A model generated the notes under the pieces. That model saw only the letters and a list, made by a program, of their open reading frames with translations. It was not told the origin of the DNA and searched no databases. The translations under genes and the position numbers were made by a program. This document shows, in pieces, positions 21,766 through 34,424 of a stretch of 64,000 nt of DNA (its first letter is position 1; each line of letters begins with the position of its first letter). Source of the stretch: Riptortus pedestris (Eukaryota > Arthropoda > Insecta > Hemiptera > Alydidae); NCBI GenBank assembly GCA_019009955.1, contig CM032228.1, positions 259,466,001-259,530,000 on the forward strand. Reading direction: 5' to 3'.

Positions 21766-22210
21766 GGAAGGGTATAACTGAAAGTTGGGGATGTGGGACA
21801 AAAGAATGTTGGGAGAAGGGAGAGGATAACGCAATTTTGGGAGGAGGGGGATAAATGAATGTTAGGTGGAGTGGAGGAGGATAACTGTATGTTGGGGAAT
21901 GTGATAAATGAATGTTAGGAGGAGGGGAGGAGGATAACTGGGTGTTGGGGAAAGGGATAAATGAGTGTTAGGAGGAGGATAACTGTTTTTAGGAGAAGGG
22001 GATACATGAATGTTAGGAGGATGGGAGGAGCATAACTTGATGTTGGGGAAGGGGATGTTGGAGGGTGGTAGGCGGATAACAGAATGTTGGGAGGAGGTGG
22101 GAGTTTAACAGAATGTTGGAGGGAGGTGGGAGTTTAACAGAATGTTGGAGGGAGGTGGGAGTTTAACAGAATGTTGGAGGGAGGTGGGAGGTTTACAGAA
22201 TGTTGGAGGT
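21766..22210 (+). repeat. degenerate purine-rich repeats, including a 29-bp array
   Basis: Blocks such as GGAGGAGGATAACTG and GGATAAATGAATGTTAGG recur irregularly to about 22080. They look like a decayed continuation of the 48-bp family. From about 22080 a tidier 29-bp unit, GGGAGTTTAACAGAATGTTG, recurs about four times. Confidence 0.75.
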
Positions 22211-22390
22211 CGCTAACCGAGATTTCAATATTAGCTACAAGATTGGCAAACCTCAGCCGCTCTTCCAGTCCGCTCCAATAACTCGCAACGTATTTCGTTC
22301 TAAGGCTCTTTTACCAATACGGATACTCCAAATCCCTATACCTTTCAATCTTCCAGTTGACAGAACACGCATTCGCTAGCATCCAGTCTA
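22211..22390. other. short unique spacer
   Basis: About 180 bp with no repeat or gene that I recognise. Confidence 0.4.
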
Positions 22391-22727
22391 GCTGTGATTG
22401 TCCAGACCCGTGGTAGTCTGTGTTGCCCGGACCCGTGGTAGTCGGTGATTGTCCGGACCCGTGGTAGTCTGTGATTGTCCGGACCCGTGGTAGTCTGTGA
22501 TTGTCCAGACCTGTGGTAGTCTGTGATTGTCCAGACCCGTGGTAGTCTGTGATTGTCCGGACCCGTGGTAGTCTGTGATTGTCCAGACCCGTGGTAGTCT
22601 GTGATTCTCCAGACCCGTGGTAGTCTGTGATTGTCCGGACCCGTGGTAGTCTGTGATTGTCCGGACCCGTGCTAGTCTGTGATTGTCCGGACCCGTGGTA
22701 GTCTGTGATTGTCCGGACCCGTGGTAT
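22391..22727 (+). repeat. 26-bp minisatellite, about 13 copies
   Basis: GACCCGTGGTAGTCTGTGAT recurs every 26 bp. The main variant is CCAGACC versus CCGGACC, scattered along the array. The sequence is unrelated to the 26-bp array in the solo LTR. Confidence 0.95.
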
Positions 22728-22984
22728 TGGGAGGGTTAATTACTAAATAGTGCTGGTGTTTCGGTAATTTTTTAATTTATTTGTGACGGTCGGGATGATC
22801 TGCAGTTAGAATTAGAATGGCTTGCTCAGACCACTGCATATAATATGTTTTTGCATCACAAATAGCAAGCTGAAACATGTTTTAGAATTTGTTTATGTTA
22901 CATTGTTTATGGGTGGTGGTTTCTTTTTTTAAAGAAAAACTATTTATAAATTGACATCATTTTTCTGAACTTCCTCCTCTGTAA
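22728..22984. other. spacer, nothing recognised
   Basis: About 250 bp of AT-rich DNA. No feature is seen. Confidence 0.4.
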
Positions 22985-24700
22985 TTTATAATGAATCAGA
23001 AAAAATTTTTGGTGTCATAGACACCATTACAGCATTTTATTTCTTTGGTGTTTGTTTGTTTGATTGTTACATTTTCACGCATAAACAGCTGAACCGAATT
23101 TTAAGAAACTTGGTATGTGTATTACTACTAACCCAACTTAGACTTTAGGCTATATTAATTTTCTCTGAGACGAACAGGAGTGGGGGTTATAAGGGAGGCC
23201 TGAAATTAAAAATAGCTATATTTCGTTTCCTATTGGTTTATGGCAAATATGCACATAACAAAAGTTGTTTATTTTGTTATTTAGAGTAACGTTTGTTATA
23301 TACACTTTCGTCGCATACGGAAGTATAAATGCGTTAAAAATTATAGCGGGTGTCAACAATATTATTTAGCACAAAAGACTGAACTGAACTAAATAAAACT
23401 CGGTATGTGAAAAAAAAGATATTTCGTTTTCTATTCGTTTTTCTGCAAATATGAACATGACTAAGTAGTTTATTTTGTTATTTAGAGAAACTTTTATCAT
23501 ATACACTTTTGCCTTATAACCAATTTTAAATGAGTTATACTCTAACAACTATAACGAGAGTCAACAACTTTATTTTGCACAAAACCTCAACCGAACGAAA
23601 CAAAACTCGGTATGTGAATTAGCACTAACACTTCCATGATAATAAGCTGTACCAATATTCCTAGGGACGGGCGGGAGTGGGGGTTGTAAGGGAGGACTGA
23701 AATAATAATTCGCTATATTTCATTTTTTATTTGTTTTAAGGCAAACGTGCTCATAACAAAAGTTGTTTAGTTTTTTATTTAGAGCGACTTTTGTCATATT
23801 CACTTCTGTGCACAAAGTATAAACGAGATATACTCCAAAAACTTAAGAGGGAGCCAACAATTTTAAAGGGCATAAAAGACTGAACCGAACTAAATGAATC
23901 TCTATGTGAATTGGCATTAATTCTTCCTTGATTATAAGCTATATTAAAATCTTTAGGTTCAAACGGGAGTGGGGGTTATAAGAAACGCCTGTAATAAATA
24001 CTTGTGTTTTTTTCATTTTCTATTTGTTTTTTGGCAGACGTGCACATAACAAAAGTTCTTTACTTTGTTATTTAGAGTAACTTTTGTCGTAAAATGAAGT
24101 TAACACGGGATTTGCGCTAAAACTGTAGCGGAAGTCATTAATTTTATAAGTACATATTTAAGTGTTTTTAATAAATGCATATTATGACAAATGATGTGAA
24201 TCAATAATTTAATGAGAAGAATATTGATAACTCTCAAGCAGGAGCGGAAGATAAGGGAGGCTAATGCACTTAATTGAGTTTACATATTTCCTGTGAAATG
24301 CTGGCATTACTGGAAGTAATTTCTAATGAGATTTACTATTAGGAATATAATTTAGGTACAAAACTATGCTTGACTATATGTGCTCGCATTGGATTTCGAC
24401 AGGAAATATGTTCATTATAGATGATATTTAATTGTAATAAATGCTACTCATGATTATGGTTTGAATTATTCAAAAACGTTGAGTCAAAAATTGTAGAGGG
24501 ATAGATTAGGAACACATTTTAATTGATTCTTCAAATATAAAATTTTTTTTCGTTAGGTCCCTCAACTGACCCTTACGGGAAACCAATGCGCTCAGACGGG
24601 AAGTGCAGTTGTACACGTAGAAGCATTGCCAAAAACAATATAGAATCTTTCCGCCTCAAAAACAAAATGATTTCCTGAGCGAAGCTGGGTACCTTAGCTA

Positions 24701-24701
<1 letters not shown>
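22985..24701 (+). mobile_element. dispersed family H, long copy
   Basis: The most complete plus copy. It starts with the GTGTCATAGACACCATTAC block near 23013 and CGCATAAACAGCTGAACCG. Internal units start near 23091, 23380, 23588 and 23879, about 290 bp apart with one short unit. The 3' end is a CCTGAGCGAAGCTGGG hairpin remnant, then TACCTTAGCTAG, followed directly by a (TA)n run. There is no coding frame. The CTAG|T terminus with an adjacent hairpin is Helitron-like; the 5' terminus is not defined. Confidence 0.6.

Positions 24702-24758
<57 letters not shown>
24702..24758. repeat. (TA)n microsatellite between two dispersed repeats
   Basis: About 28 TA repeats separate the family H 3' end from a family T copy. 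Confidence 0.95.
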
Positions 24759-24762
<4 letters not shown>

Positions 24763-25090
24763 ATGATAACGTTCTAGCAGTCTCAATTTTAGTGTGATCG
24801 TTACCAAAATTGATATTTAAACATTTTATGGCAAATTAAAGATGAAGCCCGTTAGTGAGTGAAATGCTACCACTAGGAGGGGGAGGGGAGAGGGAGGGGG
24901 AGGGGGAGGGGGAGGGGGAGGGGGAGGGCTTAGAAAATTCTTATTATCCCCCTTATTATGGGTCGGATCGACAAATTGTATAGATCTAATCTAATTGCAA
25001 ATGTAATGTTCTATAAATGTTGTTACATATACTTTTTCTTGATTATTTACCGAAATATATGCAATTTTTCGGCCTTCAGTCCTATTCAGA
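24759..25090 (+). repeat. dispersed family T copy
   Basis: It aligns with 53704-54000 and 54346-54630. It carries a diverged start of the GTTACCGCTCTAGCGG type, then TTACCAAAATTGATATTTAA, then a G-rich tract, then GTCGGATCGACAAATTGTAT, then TACCGAAATATATGCA. It starts at the end of a (TA)n run, as the other copies do. Confidence 0.65.
24877..24928 (+). repeat. (GGGGGA)n tract, G-quadruplex candidate
   Basis: Eight or more runs of three to five G separated by single A or AGA. It occupies the spot where the other family T copies have a short GTGGGAGGGGGGTTTAGAGG block, so it is probably an expansion of that block. Confidence 0.9.
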
Positions 25091-25828
25091 TCATATTAAC
25101 AAAATAATGCTTTATCATGAAGCACTTTATTTGAACCCTAATTACCAAATTGTACTCAATGAACTTTTACGTATTCATATAAATGGAAATACATGATGCA
25201 TGTGTGAAATCTGCTAAGTTAACGCATTTTGTATAATTGTTTCCAATATTTCTTATGCTATACTAATCTTTATCGTTTCTGTGATCTTTAGTACTTTATG
25301 CTACAATAAAACATTTCCAAAGATAAAGTTTTTACTTTAAGTTTGTACTATTATTATGTGGATTTAGGAAAATGTTGGCCTAGTACAGCATTGTTCATGT
25401 TTCATTTGGAAGCTCCTCAATAATCACCAAACAAATCCAAATAACTAAAGTAGAGTAATTAACCAATACATTTCAAAATTTATTAAATATATGTGAGGAA
25501 ATCGTTTGTAAAAAACAAAAAAAATATATTTCTGTTGTCATGCTGATTGGACGGAGCTGGTGCGGTATATTGCAAACATATGTGCAAAGTGAAATGAGAA
25601 ACTGTTGTCAAAGTGCCACACATGATAAAACTTACCAAAGGTCTGTCATATCTTGGATAGACTATTGACAGTGAGACTAGAACTGATCAACTTCCTTTTT
25701 TAAAAAAGAATAAAAATATTATTTTGCCATACTTTAATATTTTTTTTATCAGCTAATCTTTCGTTAAATGTGTCTAACGTGAAATTCTAATTGCAAATAT
25801 GTGGATTCCGTATGATTGACATGATGGG
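25091..25828. other. AT-rich intergenic DNA, nothing recognised
   Basis: About 740 bp with no supported ORF or repeat. The last 30 bp (GACATGATGGGAGATCTCC) already resemble the following 97-bp satellite unit. Confidence 0.5.
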
Positions 25829-28226
25829 AGATCTCCATAACATTGATATGATGGGAGATAGCCGCTCCTATTGGGAATCTACCTTATTCCTGACGCCCCT
25901 TCCTCATATCCCCTTCCCATGGCTACCATCTCCATAACATTGATATGATGGGAGATAGCCGCTCCTATTGGGAATCTACCTTATTCCTGACGCCCCTTCC
26001 TCATATCCCCTTCCCATGGCTACCATCTCCATAACATTGATATGATGGGAGATAGCCGCTCCTATTGGGAATCGACCTTATTCCTGATGCCCCTTCCTCA
26101 TATCCCCTTCCCATGGCTACCATCTCCATAACAATGATAGGATGGGAGATACCCGCACCTATTGGGAATCTGCCTTATTCCTGACGCCCCTTCCTCATAT
26201 CCCCTTCCCATGGCTACCATCTGCTACCATCTCCATAACATTGATATGATGGGAGATAGCCGCTCCTATTGGGAATCTGCCTTATTCCTGACGCCCCTTC
26301 CTCATATCCCCTTCCCATGGCTACCATCTCCATAACATTGATATGATGGGAGATAGCCGCTCCTATTGGGAATCTGCCTTATTCCTGACGCCCCTTCCTC
26401 ATATCCCCTTCCCATGGCTACCATCTCCATAACATTGATATGATGGGAGATAGCCGCTCCTATTGGGAATCTGCCTTATTCCTGACGCCCCTTCCTCATA
26501 TCCCCTTCCCATGGCTACCATCTCCATAACATTGATATGATGGGAGATAGCCGCTCCTATTGGGAATCTACCTTATTCCTGACGCCCCTTCCTCATATCC
26601 CCTTCCCATGGCTACCATCTCCATAACATTGATATGATGGGAGATAGCCGCTCCTATTGGGAATCTGCCTTATTCCTGACGCCCCTTCCTCATATCCCCT
26701 TCCCATGGCTACCATCTCCATACCATTGATATGATGGGAGATAGCCGCTCCTATTGGGAATCTGCCTTATTCCTGACGCCCCTTCCTCATATCCCCTTCC
26801 CCTGGCTACCATCTCCATAACCTTGATATGATGGGAGATAGCCGCTCCTATTGTGAATCTGCCTTATTCCTGACGCCCCTTCCTCATATCCCCTTCCCAT
26901 GGCTACCATCTCCATACCATTGATATGATGGGAGATAGCCGCTCCTATTGGGAATCTGCCTTATTCCTGACGCCCCTTCCTCATATCCCCTTCCCATGGC
27001 TACCATCTCCATAACATTGATATGAAGGGAGATAGCCGCTCCTATTGGGAATCTACGTTATTCCTGATGCCCCTTCCTCATATCCCCTTCCCATGGCTAC
27101 CATCTCCATAACATTGATATGATGGGAGATAGCCGCTCCTATTGGGAATCTACCTTATTCCTGACGCCCCTTCCTCATATCCCCTTCCCATGGCTACCAT
27201 CTCCATAACATTGATATGAAGGGAGATAGCCGCTCCTATTGGGAATCTACCTTATTCCTGACGCCCCTTCCTCATATCCCCTTCCCATGGCTACCATCTC
27301 CATAACATTGATATGAAGGGAGATAGCCGCTCCTATTGGGAATCTACCTTATTCCTGACGCCCCTTCCTCATATCCCCTTCCCATGGCTACCATCTCCAT
27401 AACATTGATATGATGGGAGATAGCCGCTCCTATTGGGAATCTACCTTATTCCTGACGCCCCTTCCTCATATCCCCTTCCCATGGCTACCATCTCCATAAC
27501 ATTGATATGATGGGAGATAGCCGCTCCTATTGGGAATCTACCTTATTCCTGACGCCCCTTCCTCATATCCCCTTCCCATGGCTACCATCTCCATAACATT
27601 GATATGAAGGGAGATAGCCGCTCCTATTGGGAATCTACGTTATTCCTGATGCCCCTTCCTCATATCCCCTTCCCATGGCTACCATCTCCATAACATTGAT
27701 ATGATGGGAGATAGCCGCTCCTATTGGGAATCTACCTTATTCCTGACGCCCCTTCCTCATATCCCCTTCCCATGGCTACCATCTCCATACCATTGATATG
27801 ATGGGAGATAGCCGCTCCTATTGGGAATCTTCCTTATTCCTGACGCCCCTTCCTCATATCCCCTTCCCATGGCTACCATCTCCATACCATTGATATGATA
27901 GGAGATAGCCGCTCCTATTGGGAATCTACCTTATTCCTGACGCCCCTTCCTCATATCCCCTTCCCATGGCTACCATCTCCATACCATTGATATGATGGGA
28001 GATAGCCGCTCCTATTGGGAATCTACGTTATTCCTGATGACCCTTCCTCATATCCCCTTCCCATGGCTACCATCTCCATACCATTGATATGATGGGAGAT
28101 AGCCGCTCCTATTGGGAATCTACCTTATTCCTGACGCCCCTTCCTCATATCCCCTTCCCATGGCTACCATCTCCATAACATTGATATGAAGGGAGATAGC
28201 CGCTCCTATTGGGAATCTACGTTATT
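25829..28226 (+). repeat. 97-bp satellite array, about 25 copies
   Basis: CCATCTCCATAACATTGATA, GGGAGATAGCCGCTCCTATT and CCTTCCTCATATCCCCTTCC recur every 97 bp; ACCATCTCC lies at 25925 and 26022. Variants include ATAACA/ATACCA, GATGGGAG/GAAGGGAG, CTACC/CTGCC and CGCCCC/TGCCCC. The last combines with CTACGTTATTCC in recurring units (27050, 27640, 28030). A 10-bp slip (CTACCATCTGCTACCATCT) occurs at 26215. Confidence 0.97.
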
Positions 28227-28600
28227 CCATTTGACAAAATGGAAATTTACTGAGAAATCAGTAAACCTGGATAATGTTTAAAAGGTCAATTTTATGAAGC
28301 CACTCTGTATTAGTTACGCATTTAAGTACATTTATAATGATTTTCTTTAACGTATTGCTTTTTTGTTGATTTTTTTAAAAATAAAACATATTTATGGATA
28401 TGCGATTAAATAATATTGGCAGGGATTGTTTATAAAAACTTTAGTTAGTTTCATTTTCCTGTTTATTTTCTTTTTTTCTGATTGTTTTAAAAATACCCAG
28501 AAGTGGTAGAATAAAATTAATTTTGTTGATTGAACAATTTATTTAGGAGCATGAATATCATCTTGAGTGGTCTCAGAGTCCTCGCCCAACGGCTCATCTT
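28227..28600. other. spacer, nothing recognised
   Basis: About 370 bp of AT-rich sequence between two arrays. No gene is seen. Confidence 0.4.
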
Positions 28601-30520
28601 CAAGTCTCAAGTCCCAGATAGCTCTACTTCCCAACTCCCAGACAGTTCTACTTCCCAACTCCCAGACAGTTCTACTTCCCAAGTCCCAGACAGTTCTACT
28701 TCCCAACTCCCAGACAGATCTACTTCCCAAGTCCCAGACAGTTCTACTTCTCAAGTCCCAGACAGGTCTACTTCCCAAGTCCCAGACAGTTCTACTTCCC
28801 AAGTCCCAGACAGTTCTACTTCCTAACTCCCAGACAGTTCTACTTCCCAAGTCCCAGACAGTTCTACTTCCCAACTCCCAGACAGTTCTACTTCCCAAGT
28901 CCCAGACAGTTCTACTTCTCAAGTCCCAGACAGTTCTACTTCCCAAGTCCCAGACAGTTCTACTTCCCAACTCCCAGACAGTTCTACTTCCCAAGTCCCA
29001 GACAGTTCTACTTCCCAAGTCCCAGACAGTTCTACTTCCCAAGTCCCAGACAGTTCTACTTCCCAACTCCCAGACAGTTCTACTTCCCAAGTCCCAGACA
29101 GTTCTACTTCTCAAGTCCCAGACAGGTCTACTTCCCAAGTCCTAGACAGTTCTAGTTCCCAACTCCCTGATAGTTCTACTTCCCAAGTCCCAGACAGTTC
29201 TACTTCCCAACTACCAGACAGATCTACTTCCCAACTCCCAGACAGTTCTACTTCTCAAGTCCCAGACAGGTCTACTTCCCAAGTCCCAGACAGTTCTGCT
29301 TCTCAAGTCCCATATAGTTATACTTCCCAAGTCCCAGACAGTTCTACTTCCCAAGTCCCAGACAGTTCTACTTCCCAAGTCCCAGACAGTTCTACTTCCC
29401 AAGTCCCTGACAGTTCTACTTCTCAAGTCCCAGACAGTTCTACTTCTCAAGTCACAGACAGTTCTGCTTCTCAAGTCCCAGGCAGTTCTACTTCACACGT
29501 CACAGACAGTTCTACTTCTCAAGTCCCAGACAGTTCTACTTCTCAAGTCACAGACAGTTCTGCTTCTCAAGTCACAGACAGTTCTATTTCCCAAGTCCCA
29601 GACAGTTATACTTCCCAAGTCCCAGACAGTTCTACTTCCCAACTCCCAGACAGTTCTACTTCCCAAGTCCCAGACAGTTCTACTTCCCAACTCCCAGACA
29701 GTTCTACTTCTCAAGTCCCAGACAGGTCTACTTCCCAAGTCCCAGACAGTTCTACTTCCCAAGTCCCAGACAGTTCTACTTCTCAAGTCCCAGACAGTTC
29801 TACTTCCCAAGTCCCAGACAGTTCTACTTCTCAAGTCCCAGACAGTTCTACTTCTCAAGTCCCAGACAGTTCTACTTCTCAAGTCCCAGACAGTTCTACT
29901 TCCCAAGTCCCAGACAGTTCTACTTCTCAAGTCCCAGACAGTTCTACTTCCCAAGTCCCAGACAGTTCTACTTCTCAAGTTCCAGAAAGGTCTACTTGCC
30001 AAGACCCAGACAGTTCTACTTCCCAAGTCCCAGACAGTTCTACTTCCCAAGTCCCAGACAGTTCTAGTTCCCAACTCCCAGATAGTTCTACTTCCCAAGT
30101 CCCTGACAGTTCTACTTCTCAAGTCCCAGACAGTTCTACTTCTCAAGTCCCAGACAGTTCTGCTTCTCAAGTCCCAAACAGTTCTACTTCTCAAGTCACA
30201 GACAGTTCTGCTTCTCAAGTCCCTGACAGTTCTACTTCTCAAGTCACAGACAGTTCTGCTTCTCAAGTCACAGACAGTTCTACTTCTCAAGTCACAGACA
30301 GTTCTGCTTCTCAAGTCCCTGACAGTTCTACTTCACACGTCACAGACAGTTCTACTTTTTAAGTCCCAGACAGTTCTACTTCTCAAGTCCCAGATAGTTC
30401 TACTTCCCAAGTCCCAGACAGTTCTGCTTCTCAAGTCCCTGACAGTTCTACTTCACACGTCACAGACAGTTCTACTTCTCAAGTCCCAGACAGTTCTACT
30501 TCTCAAGTCCCAGACAGTTC
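28601..30520 (+). repeat. 24-bp minisatellite, about 80 copies
   Basis: CCCAGACAGTTCTACTTC recurs every 24 bp, with alternatives AAGTCCC/AACTCCC/AAGTCACAG, TTCCC/TTCTC and AGTTCT/AGGTCT/AGTTCTGC. Blocks of the same variant order recur (around 28690-28760 and 29080-29130), which suggests duplication of multi-unit segments. With a length divisible by three and few stops, it produces open frames on both strands (TSQVPDSS plus, VWDLGSRT minus). I regard these as artefacts. Confidence 0.97.
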
Positions 30521-31708
30521 AAGTAATTGTAGTGGGATTTCGCTTTACCAACATTACTCTTTCCGCTGACAATATTTTATTCTAAAGTTTGCGAGTAATT
30601 CGTTTTCCTAATTGTTTTAAGTTAGTAACTGATTTCGGTTGTAGATGAGGGTGTATCGATAGTCGTCGTTTTCGGCCCATTTTACAATCGATTTATTTTG
30701 GTCTTCATTTATTGATTTTTTGTTGAGTGGGACAGCTCCAAATATTAATTGAATTAGGAGCTGTCATGTGTCGAAATAAACATGGCCACAGGAACAAACT
30801 GATTGCAGAAAATCCTGAGCTATAAATCTACCGTACTCGACATCCGTCATTGATTTTACTATTATTGAAAAAGATTTGCTAAGATGAATATTTGATGGAA
30901 ATACTTTTTGAGTGAATGGAGGATTTTGGTTGTGTGGCATGCAGACTATGAGTGCACTAAACATGTTACTTCTGTGAGCCAAACTGTTCAATTTGGACTC
31001 TTCGTGGTTCTACTTGTTGTTTTCCGATGGTGAGCCGTCATTGGATGTGAAACAGCCATTCTGGACAATACTAGATTCGATCTACTTACCCCACATCGTT
31101 CCCAACATATCTTCGACAATAGTTGCATAGACTGGGACGATTTCTTTTCTTTTCTCTGATTGTACCTCTCGGAAAATTCAAATCTCTTCAATATCTGAAA
31201 TCGCAAACAACACTCTTCTCCGTCATTCGGTTTATATTTCAATCAAATGTATGCTAGCATAAATGGTTATTGTCACCGGTTGTGAAAAACGATGGAGAGC
31301 TCCTGAAATTGTGAATGCTTGCCGATCTAAGCAATTATTGTGAATGAGGTAGCACTGCTCTCTGCAATAGTTTGAAAGAAAATAAATAACAATAAGTATA
31401 CCAAAAAACGTTCTTTTGGAGTTGGCGATTTTAGAAATGATGAACATGGATAAGAATGGGAAGGCCACAGCTTGCAAAGGAACAATCAGAAATTCCCTTT
31501 GCCTTATCAGTCAAATAATAACAAAGCCATCTGTACATGTGCTGATTGTACCTGACGAAACATTTGGAGTCAGTGGGAATGTTTTCCTATTTAAGTCACT
31601 TGAAGAACTAAAAATATTAAAATATTTATAGCAATTACAGTTGTTTTAAATAATAATTATTCTTAAATAATTGATGGTGGAATTATTGGAATTCAAAATC
31701 ATTATTTG
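30521..31708. other. unique DNA between arrays
   Basis: About 1.2 kb of non-repetitive DNA holding several 70-85 codon frames on both strands, none with a domain I know. One segment on the minus strand has exon-like edges and is listed separately. This is one of the better places in the window to look for a host exon. Confidence 0.4.
31090..31194 (-). other. candidate internal exon (weak)
   Basis: On the minus strand GTTTGCGATTTCAG ends at 31195 and GTAAGT starts at 31089. Between them lie 105 bp with an open frame of 35 residues in phase 0/0, beginning ILKRFEFSERYNQRK and ending ICWERCG. The splice signals and Cys/basic composition are suggestive. No homologue is recognised and chance is a real possibility. 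Confidence 0.2.
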
Positions 31709-32936
31709 ATAGGAAATGAATTGCGTGAGATGGTTCTGCCTATTTTGGCACAATAACTACGGAAATGTATTGCGTGAGATGGTTCTGCCTATTTTGGCCC
31801 AATAAATACGGAAATGTATTGCGTGAGATGGTTCTGCCTATTTTGGCACAATAAATACGGAAATGTATTGCGTGAGAGGGTTCTGCCTATTTTGGCCCAA
31901 TAAATACGGAAATGTATTGCGTGAGATGGTTCTGCATATTTTGGCCCAATAAATGCGGAAATGTATTGCGTGAAATGGTTTTGCCTACTTTGGCCCAATA
32001 TATACGGAAATGTATTGCGTGAGATGGTTTTGCCTATTTTGGCCCAATAAATACGGAAATGTATTGCGTGAGATGGTTTCCCCTATTTTGGCCCAATAAA
32101 TACGGAAATGTATTGCGTGAGATGGTTTCCCCTACTTTAGCCCAATAAATACGGAAATGTATTGCGTGAGATGGTTTTGCGTATTTTGGCCCAATAAATA
32201 CGGAAATGTATTGCGTGAGATATTTATGCCTATTTTGGCCCAATAAATACGGAAATGTATTGCGTGAGATTTTTGCCTATTGCGTGACCCAATAAATACG
32301 GAAATGTATTGCGTGAGATGGTTCTGCCTATTTTGGCCCAATAAATACGGAAATGTATTGCGTGAGATGGTTCTGCCTATTTTGGCCCAATAAATACGGA
32401 AATGTATTGCGTGAGATGGTTCTGCCTATTTTGGCCCAATAAATACGGAAATGTATTGCGTGAGATGGTTTTGCCTATTTTGGCCCAATAAATACGGAAA
32501 TGTATTGCGTGAGATGGTTTTGCCTATTTTGGCCCAATAAATACGGAAATGTATTGCGTGAGATGGTTTTGCCTATTTTGGCCCAATAAATACGGAAATG
32601 TATTGCGTGAGATAGTGTTGCCTATTTTGGCCCAATAAATACGGAAATGTATTGCGTGAGATGGTTTTGCCTATTTTGGCACAATAAATGCGGAAATGTA
32701 TTGCGTGAGATGGTTTTGCCTATTTTGGCCCAATAAATACGGAAATGTATTGCGTGAGATGGTTTTGCCTATTTTGGCCCAATAAATACGGAAATGTATT
32801 GCGTGAGATGGTTTTGCCTATTTTGGCCCAATAAATACGGAAATGTATTGCGTGAGATGGTTTTGCCTATTCTGGCCCAATAAATGCGGAAATGTATTGC
32901 GTGAGATAGTGTTGCCTATTTTGGCCCAATAAATAC
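31709..32936 (+). repeat. 49-bp minisatellite, 25 copies
   Basis: GGAAATGTATTGCGTGAGAT, TGCCTATTTTGGCCC and AATAAATAC recur every 49 bp. Linked variants are GGTTCTGCC versus GGTTTTGCC, with the TTT type dominating the right half. One unit (about 32270-32295) is shortened and rearranged. Confidence 0.97.
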
Positions 32937-33445
32937 TTTTTGGGATTTTTATCTAGTTGGAATATTCTTAGAGAGCCATTCGATTGGAGGCTGTGTAGAT
33001 TGACTAATGTTAGTCAATAAGAGTATACAAACTGGCGCCTTGTTCAAGCCATTAGCATAACAGACGTATTGCACAACGATTGGATGGAAAATTGATTTTA
33101 TTCGAATGTCTGGAACACAGAAAAAGATACTTTGGTCTTCTTATTGTTAGATTGTGAATGAAAAAGATTTTAAGACAAATAATTAATATTGAATGGAATG
33201 TGAGTAAAGTCCTTGTTTAGCTGGAGCTTAGTAAACTAAACATTTTCTCAACCTGATCCAAAGATACACATGTTTACATTCTGTTCCCTATTTCTTCCTA
33301 AGTAAAAACTGTCAAAAAGACACATACAACTCAGAGCACAAACTACGGGTGAAGCCTCTGCTCATTGCCCTGAAACGAATACCATAAATGTATTCAAATT
33401 ATAGAGTAGACAATATTTAATATAGTCTTACCTAAAAGACAAATA
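32937..33445. other. spacer, nothing recognised
   Basis: About 500 bp of AT-rich unique DNA between the 49-bp and 24-bp arrays. Confidence 0.4.
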
Positions 33446-33969
33446 TGATAGAGGTATATCTACCTATTATAATAGAGGTATATCTGCTTATTATAATAGA
33501 GGTATATCTGCTTATTATAATAGAGGTATATCTGCCTATTATAATAGAGGTATATCTGCTTATTATGATAGAGGTATATCTCCCTATTATAATAGAGGTA
33601 TATCTGCTTATTATAATAGAGGTATATCTGCTTATTATGATAGGGGTATATCTGCCTATTATAATAGAGGTATATCTGCCTATTATAATAGAGGTATATC
33701 TGCTTATTATGATAGGGGTATATCTCCCTATTATGATAGAGGTATATCTCCCTATTATAATAGAGGTATATATCCCTATTATAAAAGAGGTATATCTGCC
33801 TATTATGATAGAGGTATATCTCCCTATTATAATAGAGGTATATCTCCCTATTATAATAGAGGTATATCTCCCTATTATAAAAGAGGTATATCTGCCTATT
33901 ATAATAGAGGTATATCTCCCTATTATAATAGAGGTATATCTCCCTATTATAATAGAGGTATATCTCCAT
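33446..33969 (+). repeat. 24-bp AT-rich minisatellite, about 22 copies
   Basis: TAATAGAGGTATATCTGCC recurs every 24 bp, with variants GATAGAGG, GATAGGGG and AAAAGAGG, and CTCCC, CTGCC or CTGCT. It is open on both strands because the unit has no stops in these phases. It shares only its period with the other 24-bp arrays. Confidence 0.97.
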
Positions 33970-34424
33970 ATTTTTCGGACCTTAACATTCATAGACAAGA
34001 TCCATTCCACATCTTAGTAACAAATAAAGAAAGAATTGTAACCTTAAAGAATGTCAGTATTCATATTTTTATGAAATTAACAGTTTCATCTTTGCATGAA
34101 CCTGTTCTGACTAGCTCGTATACCGTACAACGTAGACATGTCATATTTAGGAATATTTAGTTGCATCTCCGGTTCGGGCGACAACTGTCTGACCCACTAC
34201 AGATAGAACCGATTTCAATGGGACTTCTTTTGAGCAGATGCATTCCAAGACAGTTATTGCATATGAGTTATAAATGAACTAATTTTATATAAAACGGAAA
34301 ACATTTCTTTTAGTATTTTATTTAATAGGAGAAGGAAGTGTGATGGTTGTGAGATCGGATAGAATGCATACAGAAAACATGGACTCCTTCTCATCGTATT
34401 TCTCTTGTTAAACGCTAGTCATTG
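33970..34424. other. spacer, nothing recognised
   Basis: About 450 bp of unique DNA. No ORF or RNA gene is supported. Confidence 0.4.

Noticed and set aside
25829..28226. Regular direct repeats that could suggest a CRISPR array
   Set aside because: The whole 97-bp unit repeats with no unique spacers, and the context is eukaryotic. The same applies to the 92-, 49-, 40- and 29-bp arrays.
28530..30314. Ser/Pro-rich plus and Trp/Arg-rich minus ORFs resembling repetitive secreted proteins
   Set aside because: Both strands are open, and the frame breaks coincide with unit indels. No signal peptide or gene context.
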